Shown: piece by piece, positions 33,352-43,700 of the stretch | Layout: each line of letters starts with the position of its first letter | Numbering within the stretch: position 1 is the first letter of the stretch | NCBI GenBank assembly: GCA_008330645.1 | Contig: VLTN01000035.1 | Coordinates: forward strand, 186,001-250,000 | Length of the DNA stretch: 64,000 bases | Source of the DNA: Cafeteria roenbergensis | Taxonomy: Eukaryota; Sar; Bigyra; Bicosoecida; Cafeteriaceae | Direction: 5' to 3' | Notes under the pieces: model-generated | Seen by the model: only the letters and a program-made list of their open reading frames with translations | Told to the model about the DNA's origin: nothing | The model's database searches: none | Program-made: the position numbers and the translations under genes

Positions 33352-34528
33352 ATGGCCGACGAGTTCGACTGGCAAGGCACCCTTCAGCTGGCCGTGGACG
33401 TGAGTTCCCGCCTTTCCTTGCCGCCAGCGGCGCGCGGCGCGGCGCGCCCCTGGCGAGGCGGGCCAGGGGGTGCTCGGCGCAAGCCGCTGCTTCGACCTGG
33501 ATCGAGCTGTTCTGCCTCCCGGACCCGCCCTCTCGCGCAGACCGGCTCGTGCTACGCTGCCATGGCCTTTGACACGGAGGGCACCTTCTACGGGTCCTAC
33601 CCCCTTGACGCGGAAGGCAACTACAAGCACAACGTGTGAGCTGCTCGCCCCCACGGACTTGAGTGCCCCGCGCCCACGTGGATCAGACACCGCGTCTGGC
33701 CCGCACGCTTCCGCCGCCCGCCCGATCGCCCCGCCCCCCCTGGCGGGCTGGCCGCGCGACGATGCGCTTGAACTGGACCCCGCCGCGCGCCTGCGGCAGC
33801 GCTGGCTGCTCAAGCGCGGCCCGGTCGGTTGCGCGACCGCTTTGCTGCCGGCGCTGCCCGGATCCGAGGCTTTTGGCTGGGCCATCGCAACGCGCACCGG
33901 CCCGCCCGCGACGCCCCCGCGCGCCCCTTGCCGCGCCCTCGTCACGCAGCTGGGGCGGTGAGTACGCGTACGAGACCAACGTGACCCAGGAGGACGGCTC
34001 CGAGGCCGCTGCCACCGTGGATGAGGTGGAGAACCTGATCAAGGTGAGCCGAACCTCCAGCGCGCGCTCGGCTTGTGCGGTGCCCCGCGCCCGCGATTCC
34101 CCGCGACCCTGACGCAGACAGTTCCGCATGCTCGCACACGCTGCGCTCCGCCTGCGCCACTGCGACGCCTGCCCGCGTGCGCTCCGCGTCCGCCCGCCCG
34201 CCCGCCCGCGCAGCTCATCTCCGGCCGCAAGGGCGATGTCCCCGCCGGCGTCGGCATCCGCATCGACCAGGTCAAGTACCTGCACATCAAGTCGATGAAG
34301 TCCGAGAAGTTCAGCGTGACCCCGCCGGGCGCCGAGGAGGAGCAGGAGATCACCATCGACGACACCCACGTGCTGCGCGCTGGCAGCAAGGGCGCCCTCG
34401 TGATGGTGCGCGGCGGCTACATGTTCATCTGCCTCCACGACGCATCCGACCCCAAGCAGCAGGTCCCGGGCGCCTCCGAGGCCATCTGCGGCGTGTCGTA
34501 CTGGTGCTCGGGCGCCGACCCCGAGTAA
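33352..34528 (+). CDS. Profilin, alveolate-like long form
   Basis: Four exons (33352-33399, 33541-33635, 33950-34043, 34214-34528) give 183 residues; all three introns are GTGAG...CAG and keep frame. The start FDWQGTLQLAVD/TGSCYAA and WGGEYAYETN resemble Toxoplasma profilin (WLVDTGYCCAG). The middle GVGIRIDQVKYLHI and the end GALVMVRGGYMFICLHD fit the profilin strands and last helix. An acidic insert (PPGAEEEQEITIDDT) precedes the actin-side strand. Profilin binds monomeric actin and poly-proline and supplies actin to filament ends. Sequence identity to animal or plant profilins is low, so the assignment rests on the alveolate-type pattern. Loss of one intron would shift frame, which supports this model. 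Confidence 0.75.
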
Positions 34529-35335
34529 GCGCGAGCTCGAGCGCAGCGCGTGGCCCTGGCCGCGACCCGCGAGGCGCAAGCCAGGAGCACCGCCCACCTT
34601 CTCGCGGATCGGCCTCTCTGCTGCGCCGGGCGGGCCGTTTGCTTGTCTATGCTGGGTGCCCTTGCTTTGCGGCCGGCCTGCGATGTCGCCCGCTGAGCGC
34701 GGGTGGCCGACAGTGCGGGCGGCGCCGAGCGCTTGCTGTTGCATGCTCGGCCCGCCCCGCGTTCCTCCGACTGTCCAATTTTGCCCCAGCCCAGCCCAGC
34801 TCGCCGCTTGCGCACACTCGACGGCACTCGCTCGGCTGCACTCGCCCGCGCAGCAGGGACGGCGCCGCGCCCTGCGCCCGGCGCGGCAGAGCCGCCGAAC
34901 CATGCGGGCGTTTTGCCTCGGTCGGTATGTTGAACAGCGCACGCGACAGCTGCCAGTCTCTCCACGCGACGGCGGTCGCCGCGCGGGCGCCAGGCCGCCA
35001 CGAGCGATTGCAGGGCCATGCGAGCGCAAGGCCGTCCTTGCGAGGGCGTGCCGTTGGCGGGGTGCGAGAGCCAGGGCAGGGCTCAAACAGACAGCCAGTC
35101 AACCAGCAGCGATCGCTCCGGTTCGTGCGGGGCACGGCTGCCCGAGAGTCACGTCTGCCACTCGGCAGCTTCCCGGGCGCGCCCTCGCTCCCGCGAAGGA
35201 TCGCCAAAGGACTCCCCTGCTGTGTCCACCGCCGCCTGTGGGCGCGAGGTGCCGGCGCTGCCAGGCGGCCGGGCGGAGTGCGCTGCGCGTGGTCACTCCG
35301 GCCAGCGCGCCTTGGCCGCCCGTCGCGGGCAGCCG
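34529..35335. other. Intergenic region between profilin and the giant WW gene
   Basis: About 800 bases. The frame of the next gene is open back to an ATG at 35018, so the spacer may be shorter. Several open frames on both strands overlap and none has protein-like features. No repeat or RNA gene is seen. Confidence 0.4.
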
Positions 35336-38300
35336 ATGGCCGACGTGGCAGGCGCCTTGGATGGGGGCGTCGGTCACGGCCGGCGGGGCGGCTCTCCGGA
35401 CTCGGCATCTCGTCAGAGGCACGGCGTGACGGCGGCGGCTGGGAGCGCTGCACTGGCCGGACGCTCCCCGGCAGGGCCGCGGGCGCGCGTTATGGGCGTC
35501 CCGTCGCCCTCCTGGCGCGCCAAGACTGCTCCAAATGGCAGCGTGTCGCGCCCGAGTGCCGGGGGCGCTGGAGCCACTTCCCAAGGGGGCTCGAGCGGGC
35601 AGCCAGCCTCGGAGTCGTCGGCCGAGGGCATCGGGCACTCGACCGTGGACCCTGACCACGAGGGCAGGCCGTTTGCAGTTCCTAGCCTGGTGTCCGGGCT
35701 TGCTGGCGCCAGCGGAAGGCTCGCTCAGGAGTGCGTGAGCGCCCCTGCGCACGGGGGCGCGGCGTTTGTCTCCGGCGGCAAGCGCCACCTCCGCCCCGGC
35801 CTGGCCTCCCCCAGCACGCCCCCGCCTGGGTGGCGAAGCCGCTTTCATTCGCGGGTGTCGACGCCCCCGTCTGCCCCCGGGCCTCGGCGCAACCTGTTCG
35901 CAGCCGAGCCGGGGCTGCATGGCCCCGCTCCGAGGAGCGCCCTCCCTGCCACCAGGCACTCCAGGCGCCGGCCCGTGCCCGTTTGCACGAGGGCCGACTC
36001 ATCCGTGGGCTGCGCGCCACCGCCACGCGTCCTCGGCTCGTCGAGGGCGTCCCTGTTGGGCCTGCATGGCGCCGACGTGCGCTCCGCCGGCGCGTCCACA
36101 CCGCAGGCACCGGGCCACGGCGCGCAGGCCCGCCAGCCCGCCTCGGCATCAGCCGACTCCGCCGGCGCCCGCGGGTCGGCCTCTGGGCTGTTCGACGCCG
36201 AGAGCCGGTACCTTCCCTCCGGCCTGGAGGAGGCTGCCGACGCCGCTGCCAGCAGGACCGTGCAGGCGGCCGAGGCACTGATCAGCCCGGGGGGCGGCAA
36301 CAGGGCAGCTGCGATGGAGCACGCTTCCGCCACAGCGGCGGCGCTGGGCTCTGCCACGGGGGAAAGCGTTCTCGGCTCTGCCGCGCACGCCCCGCTCGAG
36401 GGAGCGGGCCTTGCCACTGCCGAGGAAGTGGACGAGGACGAGGACGACGAGGACGGCGCCGACCTCGCCAACGCCGTCAGCGGGGCGCGTCATCGGCCCC
36501 ACGCCGGAGGGGCCTCCTCGTACGATGGGGCGGAGGGGGCGGAGGACGAGGAGGCGGCGGAAGAAGGGGCGGAGGCCGCAGCGGGGAGGCGCCAGAGCGA
36601 GGAGCACGGGAGCGATCCGACGGGCTCGCACTCCGCGGGGGGTCCCGAGCAGGGCCTCGACCCCGCGGCCGACGGGACGTGGACGGAGTGCCTGGACGAA
36701 GCCAGCGGCTTCCCCTACTACGTTCGCCCTGGCAGCGACGGCCAGGGAGACGAGAGCCGTTGGGCGGACGCCAGCGACTGGCACCGCGAGGCCGACCCGG
36801 AGACCGGATTTCCCTACCTGTGCAACGTGTTCACGGGCGAGACGGCGTGGGAGCACGCCGAGGCACTGGCGACGGCGTCGGCAAGCCTGCAGCTCGTCCT
36901 GGGTGCCGACGGGGTGGCCACGTGGGGGGCGGCGGAGGGTGGCGCGCAGGACCACGGCGCAGGACTGCCTGCTGATGATGGGCGCTTGGAGGCAGCAGGC
37001 GACGCCTTCGGCGGCGTTGGTGCTGGGACGGGATCGCCGGAGGCCAAGCGCGCCCTTGCCTGTCGGGAAGGCGCTGATGCTGAACGACGGCTCGACGGCC
37101 GCGACTGCGACGCCGCCGCCAACGATACCGACGACGGCGATGGCAACGAGGACGCCGCCGATGGAGGCGCCGACGCGCTCTCGGGCTCCGACACGACCAA
37201 GCCGTTCGGAAGGACTTCCAGGCGGCTGGCTGAGGACTTCGGGGCCACAGACCCTGTTCCGTCCCCCCTCATATCGCCCTCCCGGCGAACAGCGAGCGGT
37301 CCCGCGGGGTTCGACACGCGGTCCACGACACCCGACGCCGACTCCAGCGAGGCTGGGCGGTGGGACCACAGCCCGAGAGCGGCGGCGGAGGCAGGGCCTC
37401 GCGGGTGGCCAGCAGCTGGCCAGCAGCGATCCCTCGCTTCGGGCGTGGTCGCCGCCACCCCGCCGGTCCCGCCGGCCGGACCGCCCCTCTCGTCGGCGTC
37501 GTCCGCGTCCTTTGACCGGCGTGAGGATCCCCGCCAGGGGCCTGTTCCCAGCGAGCCAGACACGCCCCGGAGCCCTGCCGAACGGGCGTGGCGCCGGCCC
37601 GCCGACGGGGCGTTCGCGAGCTCTGGGGCTCCAGCGGATGTCCGCTCTGCCCTGCGCGTGCGCGCCCCTGACCTGCACGACAGCGGTGTGGACCGAGCGG
37701 CCACGGAGGGGGCAGCAACGCCGCTGACAATGACGGCGAGGCCCGGAGTGCGGTTCAGCGATGACCGCATGGGCGCGGCGGGGTCGGCCCGCAGCCACAG
37801 GCGCCGGCGAACGCAGCCGGCAGAGCCATCCCGCTCGGCCTCCGCCGCCTCCGTAGCAGATGCAGCAGCAGATGCAGTCGCAGCGCCGACGGGGGGCCGC
37901 GCAGACGCCGGCGGGGACGGTGGCTGGCCCCCCTCCCGCGCGCAGCTGCCCCTCGACGCCCCCCATGGCCGCCGCACGAAGCGGGCGTCCATGCCTGGCG
38001 CTCTCCTTGACCGCTCTGCCGCCCTCGCGCGGGAGGAGGACGAACAGCACGGACCAGCAAGCCTCCACTCGCCGGGGCACGCTAGCTTCGGCGGAGAGGT
38101 GCTGTACGACGCCCTCGGGCGGCCAGTGCACCCCTCCCGGTACATGGGAGGAGTCACTTCCGCCCATGGTGACTACGGCTCCGCGCACGGCCACCTGGGG
38201 CTCCGGCCTTCGTTGGCCGCCGAGGGCGAGGCTGACGGAGATGACGACGCAGACTCCTTGCCCAGGCTTCGCCCCGCACGGCACCACCCTGCCCTTCGTA

Positions 38301-40471
38301 GCCACCAGCAAGGCCGCTTGCAGCACCACGGCCGGGTGGCCGGCGGCCACGGTGCGGAGGGGGGGCCTTGGGGGCCCTCCGAGGCGCGGGTGAGGGCGTC
38401 GTCCGCCCCGTTTGCCGGCCCAGGCACGCCCTCGTCCCGAGGCAGCCCGGCCGGCCAGACTCCCTCGCACGCCTCGTACGGGTCGAGGGCCTCCGACGGC
38501 ACGCCCATGGCGGCGCCCTCGCCGTGGAGCGCGCCGCTGCCGCACGGAGGGGCACCTCACTTCGCCGACCCCCAGGCGATGCCGCCCTCGCCCTACGCCG
38601 GCTGGCCCAGCCAGTTCGGTCCCGCCCATATGGCCCCCGGCTACCCCTACGGCGCACACGGCGCCCCCGCTCCAGCCCACGGCGCCTACCCCCCGATGGC
38701 CATCGCATACGTGCAGGGCCCCAACGGCTACCCCGTGCCCGTGCACGTCCCCATGATGCCGGGGGCCTTCCCTCCGCCGCACCCAGGCGCGCCCCAGGCC
38801 CCGTACTCCCCCATGCCCCTCGCCAGCGTCGGCGGCGGCGGGCTGTCGCCGCGCGACTTGCCCCGCCCTCTTGCCCGCCAGCCCAAGTCTGGCCGCCGCC
38901 GCGCCATCGACCGGCTCGGCCTGACCTCCGTAAAGGAGCGCCAGCGCAGCTCCCTCGGCCCCGGCGCTGCAATGCGCGCTGCTGCTTCGACATCGGCTGC
39001 CGGAACGATCGCGGGCCCGGCTCACGAGGTCTCCCGGAGGCTCGACTTTGGGGGGGGCGCCAGCTCGGGAAGGGAGCACGACGTTGATCCCGATGCCCGC
39101 CTGTCCTCCCGGGCAGAGCAGATACGGGCCCTGGCCACCCTGCTACGGGCCTCGCAGTCGGGCAGAGCCGGTGGGGCGGCGGGAGGCAAGCACAGGCGAA
39201 GCGGCAGCCACCGCGCCGCGAGGGATGGCCCCGGCGCGAGGCGGAGCCACCGGGGGCGCGGGAGCGAGGGGTCGGTGTCCGGTTCGGGGAGCGATTCGTC
39301 CCTGGACAGCGACGCCTCGCCTTTTGACGGAAGGCGGCGCGGCGGATCGGGCCGTGGCGGCTCTTCTCGAAGGGACCGGCGGCCGCTGCGCAGCAGCAGC
39401 GGCAGGCACCGAGGGGAGGCGGGTGCTCGGAGCAGACGGCGCAGGCGAGGTCGCGGGGGCAGCGGCAGCAGCTCGTCGTCGTACGGCACGGACGACGCGG
39501 CTTCCGATTTGGCCAAGGACGACGCGGACGGCGGGTGGGGAATCTCCGCTGCGCTGGGAAGCCTTTTCGGCGGTGGGGCCGCCTCTGCGCCGGCGCACGT
39601 GCGAAAGCGAGGCGAGCGACGCGCTGCGCCGGGGGGCAGCCCGACGGGCAGGAGCGGAGGCGGAGGAGGAGGCGGCCACGCAACGCGAGCAGCAGCCGGC
39701 CACGCGCGCGAGGCCGAGGCCCGGGCCGAGGAGGAGGAGGAGGAGGAGGACGACGACGACGGCCTTGATCAAGCCATCGCTGACGCCAGCTCCAGGCTGC
39801 AGGTGGGCGGCGTGGAGGTGGGCTTCACCCTCACAGAGCGCATCGGACAGCTCTCCGGGGCCCTCGGGGCAGTTGGCACGGCGGCAGCGAGGGCCCTTGC
39901 CGCCAGCGGCGTGCCCATGGTGGACTCGTTCATTTCCGCGGCGCACGACGGCACGGGGCAGCTCGTCGCCGCCATCGAAGGCTCCGGCGATGAGGCCGAG
40001 TGGGGACCGGGCCCGGGGTGGGCCGCTCGCCCCGCGGGGGCCTCCGGCGTGCCGCTGCAGCAGCAGGGGGCTGCAGTCGCCGCGCTGTCTGACCGGCCGG
40101 TGCTGGCCAACCCGCGGCACGTTCGCGCTGCATCGGCGGCCGCGGGAGTGCTTCCCGTCCGTCGGCCTGCAGCTGAGCACGCCACCGCCCCCGCCGGCCG
40201 CGACCGGCTCGCTTCCGACCCGGTGGACGCCGCCGCTGTGGCAGAGGCAGGCTGGTCTGTGTTGGCGAGGCAGCCGCGGTCCACTCGCGCCAAGCGAGCC
40301 GCGGCATCGCGCCGAGTGGTGCCAGATGCACCTCCCGCCGCGGCGAGGCGCGCGGTCTCCGCCCCAGAGACCGTGGCCGCGGAGGAGCCGGCCCCGCCTC
40401 CAAGCCAGGCGTTCGACGACGACCGCGTCACGGCCGAGGAGGCGGCCGAGTTCGACGCAAACGTCGTTTGA
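35336..40471 (+). CDS. Giant low-complexity protein with WW-like domains
   Basis: A single frame of about 1,711 residues. Most is disordered and rich in Gly, Ala, Ser and Arg. At about residues 440-500 two WW-like units stand out: WTECLDEASGFPYYV and WHREADPETGFPYLC then FTGETAWE. The middle is Gly/Pro/Tyr-rich (PHGGAPHFADPQAM, GYPYGAHGAPAPAHGAY). Arg/Ser clusters near 1,290-1,400 look like RS-type tracts. A more ordered helical piece (VEVGFTLTERIGQLSGAL) lies near 1,490, and acidic runs precede it. WW domains bind proline-rich ligands, including RNA polymerase II tail and splicing factors, so a nuclear scaffold is possible. The start is uncertain: ATG 35336 is chosen, with open frame back to 35018. 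Confidence 0.65.
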   Translation: MADVAGALDGGVGHGRRGGSPDSASRQRHGVTAAAGSAALAGRSPAGPRARVMGVPSPSWRAKTAPNGSVSRPSAGGAGATSQGGSSGQPASESSAEGIGHSTVDPDHEGRPFAVPSLVSGLAGASGRLAQECVSAPAHGGAAFVSGGKRHLRPGLASPSTPPPGWRSRFHSRVSTPPSAPGPRRNLFAAEPGLHGPAPRSALPATRHSRRRPVPVCTRADSSVGCAPPPRVLGSSRASLLGLHGADVRSAGASTPQAPGHGAQARQPASASADSAGARGSASGLFDAESRYLPSGLEEAADAAASRTVQAAEALISPGGGNRAAAMEHASATAAALGSATGESVLGSAAHAPLEGAGLATAEEVDEDEDDEDGADLANAVSGARHRPHAGGASSYDGAEGAEDEEAAEEGAEAAAGRRQSEEHGSDPTGSHSAGGPEQGLDPAADGTWTECLDEASGFPYYVRPGSDGQGDESRWADASDWHREADPETGFPYLCNVFTGETAWEHAEALATASASLQLVLGADGVATWGAAEGGAQDHGAGLPADDGRLEAAGDAFGGVGAGTGSPEAKRALACREGADAERRLDGRDCDAAANDTDDGDGNEDAADGGADALSGSDTTKPFGRTSRRLAEDFGATDPVPSPLISPSRRTASGPAGFDTRSTTPDADSSEAGRWDHSPRAAAEAGPRGWPAAGQQRSLASGVVAATPPVPPAGPPLSSASSASFDRREDPRQGPVPSEPDTPRSPAERAWRRPADGAFASSGAPADVRSALRVRAPDLHDSGVDRAATEGAATPLTMTARPGVRFSDDRMGAAGSARSHRRRRTQPAEPSRSASAASVADAAADAVAAPTGGRADAGGDGGWPPSRAQLPLDAPHGRRTKRASMPGALLDRSAALAREEDEQHGPASLHSPGHASFGGEVLYDALGRPVHPSRYMGGVTSAHGDYGSAHGHLGLRPSLAAEGEADGDDDADSLPRLRPARHHPALRSHQQGRLQHHGRVAGGHGAEGGPWGPSEARVRASSAPFAGPGTPSSRGSPAGQTPSHASYGSRASDGTPMAAPSPWSAPLPHGGAPHFADPQAMPPSPYAGWPSQFGPAHMAPGYPYGAHGAPAPAHGAYPPMAIAYVQGPNGYPVPVHVPMMPGAFPPPHPGAPQAPYSPMPLASVGGGGLSPRDLPRPLARQPKSGRRRAIDRLGLTSVKERQRSSLGPGAAMRAAASTSAAGTIAGPAHEVSRRLDFGGGASSGREHDVDPDARLSSRAEQIRALATLLRASQSGRAGGAAGGKHRRSGSHRAARDGPGARRSHRGRGSEGSVSGSGSDSSLDSDASPFDGRRRGGSGRGGSSRRDRRPLRSSSGRHRGEAGARSRRRRRGRGGSGSSSSSYGTDDAASDLAKDDADGGWGISAALGSLFGGGAASAPAHVRKRGERRAAPGGSPTGRSGGGGGGGHATRAAAGHAREAEARAEEEEEEEDDDDGLDQAIADASSRLQVGGVEVGFTLTERIGQLSGALGAVGTAAARALAASGVPMVDSFISAAHDGTGQLVAAIEGSGDEAEWGPGPGWAARPAGASGVPLQQQGAAVAALSDRPVLANPRHVRAASAAAGVLPVRRPAAEHATAPAGRDRLASDPVDAAAVAEAGWSVLARQPRSTRAKRAAASRRVVPDAPPAAARRAVSAPETVAAEEPAPPPSQAFDDDRVTAEEAAEFDANVV

Positions 40472-40776
40472 GGCAGGTACCGGCCGGCGGCTAAGGCAGC
40501 ACAGTGGCACGCGTGCGCACACTTACGCGCGTGTGGGCGCATGTGCGTGTTTGTGTGCGTGCGGCAGTGAGACCATGGAGGGCAGGGGCCGGGCGCTGCA
40601 ACGCGCGTTTCGGTCTGCGTCGTATAAGCGCTCATCCGATCGAAATGCCACAGTCACACGCAAGCCCTTGGATCAGCGCCTCACACCCACACGCACGTAA
40701 GAACGAGGGCCAAATGCGCTTCGGACGTCGCCACGGCGAGCGTGGCGGCGACGAATCCTCTGCCCCCGGTCCAGCC
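40472..40776. other. Convergent 3' intergenic region with GT/CA alternating tract
   Basis: About 300 bases between the stops of two converging genes. From about 40505 to 40565 the sequence is an alternating purine-pyrimidine run (GCACACTTACGCGCGTGTGG and similar). I see no gene. Confidence 0.5.
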
Positions 40777-43700
40777 TCAAGCCTTGGGCCGGAGGGCGGC
40801 GCCGCTGCCCCGAAGAGAGTCCCGAAGCAGCGTCGCCTTGAGCGACGCAGACTCCGTCGGCCTCTGCGGGGCTCTGGCAAGCATCGCCTCCGCCGAAGTC
40901 GGGGAGACCAGCGCCATGCCGGCCCCGATGACGTCATCGGCGCTCTCGCCGTTGGCGTTGGGCACGCTGGGATCGGCGCCTTCGTCGAGGAGCAGGTCGG
41001 CCACTGCCACCTGGCCAAAGGCCTGGGCCCAGTGAAGGGCCGTGTTGCCCGCGGCGTCCGCGACGGACAGCGACACCTTCGGGAGGATCGCCCGGCAGAC
41101 CAGGCACAGCCCGAACCGCGCAGCGAGCATCAGGGCTGTCACACCGTCGGCATCGGCCGCGTCGGGGTCCGCCCCGTTGGATAGGAGCAGGGCGGCCACT
41201 CGCGCGAAAGGCTCCTCGGCCTCCTGCTCCGCCTGGGCTGCCGCCTTTTGCCGCGCGCTCCCGCGTCGCCGCAGCGTGCCGCTCGCCGTCGCGGGCAGCG
41301 CCTTGGGGTGAGAGACTCCACCGTGCGCGTTGCCCTGAAGCCCAATGCCTGCGATCACGTTGCGCATTCTCCTCGCAGCCGCCACAGCGCCGGGGGTGCT
41401 CGCGCCTCTTCCTCTGGACCTGGATGCTGCCATCGCGCCGCTGGAGCTCAGGGCAGCCTTGCGCGCGGAGTCGCGGAGCGAGGACACCGCTGCCGCGGCA
41501 CCGCACACCACGGCGTGAAAGGCCGTCCGGTCGAGGTCGCGAGTGCGGTCCCACACCTGCACGGGCTGCCACGGCGCGCTGACGCCCGGGTCCACGCGCG
41601 ACGCCACGCGCAACATCCGTTGCGTGGCGTCCAGCCGGCCGGCGGCCGCCGCCTCCCACAGCGTATCCAGCGCTGCCCGCGCCGCCGGCGTCTTGGCGCA
41701 GTCGAGAGGCGACCGACCCGCCGAGTCAAGGCGCCTCTTCAGCTCGCCCCGCTCCGCGTCGTGCCTCACCAGCAGACGGATTGTGGCAATGTGCCCGTGC
41801 TGCGCTGCCAGGTGCAGGGCTGTTGCGCCGCGCCGCGTCGACGCCCCGGCGTAGGCTCCGCACGCTAGCAGAGCCGCTGCCGCCCCCGCCCTGCCATGCT
41901 TGGCCGCCAGCAGCAGCGGGGTCATGCCGTCGTCATCCTTGGCGTCCGGATAGGCGCCGCTACGCAGCAAGAGCCACAGCATCGCGGGGCCTGGCGGAGG
42001 GCCCTCGCCCTGCCCCGCGCTGCCCCCGTCCTCTCCGGCGGCCTCGCCCTGCCCGTCCGGGTGAGCCTCACGAGCTCCCGCCGCGTCAATCGGCTTTGCG
42101 CCGGCGCTGGAGGAGGAAGCCTTGCCGGAGGTTGCCCGGGTCGCTGCGGCGCCAGCTCCCTCGCCGACTCCTCCTCCCCCCTCCGCGGCGGCTCGCGGCG
42201 ATGGGCCGGCGCTGCGTGGAACGGACGACGCCACCGAAAGCGCGTCGGTGTCGGCGAAACGATCCCCCGGCCGCCGCCGCCGCCCCCCGGCGTCGCTCAC
42301 CGGAGCACCCTGCATCACCGCGGCGAGGTGCAGGGCGGTTCGCCGCATCGACGTGGTCGCCCCAACCGAAGCACCAGCTGCCAGGAGCCGGCGAGCGCAC
42401 TCCATGTGCCCCGGCGAGGCGGCAGACGGGGTCGTCCCTGCAAGCACCGCCACCGCAAGCGGCGTCCAGCCGTTGGCGTCCACGACGTCGACCACCGCCC
42501 CGCTCTGCAGCAGCACCGACACCACCTCGGGCTGCCCCGCCTCCGCCGCGGAGTGCAGTGGGGCCCTGAGGAGAGTGCCCGACCGGCCGTTGGGGTTCAG
42601 CCCCGTCGAGAGCAGCATGCGAAGGGCTTGCAGGGGGCCCGCCACCATCTCGCGGAGCTGCTCCTCGGTTGCGACGGGGCCTGCTCCGGCCTGGGACGCG
42701 GAGTCCGACGGACCGACGTCGGCGTCTCCGGCTTCACTTCCCTCGCCACCCCGGCTGCGCTCGGCCATCGTGACGGACCGACGGCGCCAGTCCTTGCCGC
42801 GCTGCTCGGAGCCCGTCCCCGCAGCCGCCGCGGCCGCTTGCGCCGCCGCCGCAGCGCACACGTCCCCCACCGCGTCGTCCAGCGGCAGCAGCACGCGCCT
42901 CAGGGCATCCGTCGTTGACAGCGTGAGCGGCGTCTCCCCGTCAGCGCTGGCCGCGTACCGGAACGCGCCCCGCGCCGAGCAGCAGTCTCGCAGCAGATGC
43001 GTCGCCAGACGCCGCCGCCACGTGCAGGGCTGTGTACCCGTCGTCGTCCACGGCATCAACCCACTCCCGCCGCGCCACAGGTACGTCGTCCACGGCGAGC
43101 CGCGGGGTCCCGTCAGGCGCGGCGGCCTCGCCTCCGTCGCCATCGCTCGCGGCCCACAGTGCGTGGGCTGGTTTGCCCGCCGCGAACCCTCCGGCCCTGG
43201 ATGCCCTGAGGGACTGCTCTGCCTCGCTGCCAGCTCGGCGGCGCTGGCTCTGCAGCCCCGGACTGCCTATCGGGGGCGAGACGGGCGCCCGGCCCCGGGA
43301 GGCGTCTGCGGCCGCCCCCGCGCCCGACTGGGCCCCCAGCGCCGAGCGCGGGCGGGAGGGGGAGCGCAGCGAGGAGTGCCTCACCGGACTGCCGGGCGAA
43401 GCAGACGGGCGCGGCGGCCTGAAGGGCGACAGCGGCTTGCGCGTCCACACGCCGCTGCTGGCAACGCCCTCATCCGGCTCGCCGCCCGCCCTGAACGTCC
43501 CGCTCACGTCCAGCCCGATCTGGTCAAGCGTCGATGCCGTGCCCGCGAGTTGGTCGGCTCCCGGCGCGAGCGCGGTGGAAATCAGAGCCACGCTCCGTTC
43601 CTGCGCCGCCACGGCACGCAGCGCCGCGCGGTAGCCGGGGGAGGCCCCGAACAGCCGCCCCGTCCGAGTGTCGACGTGCGCCCCGGGCGGGAACAGGGGG

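Noticed and set aside
36149-39079. Minus-strand open frame of nearly 1,000 residues opposite the WW gene
   Set aside because: Composition artefact in GC-rich DNA with few stops; no recognisable motif, and the plus frame is longer and has WW-like units.
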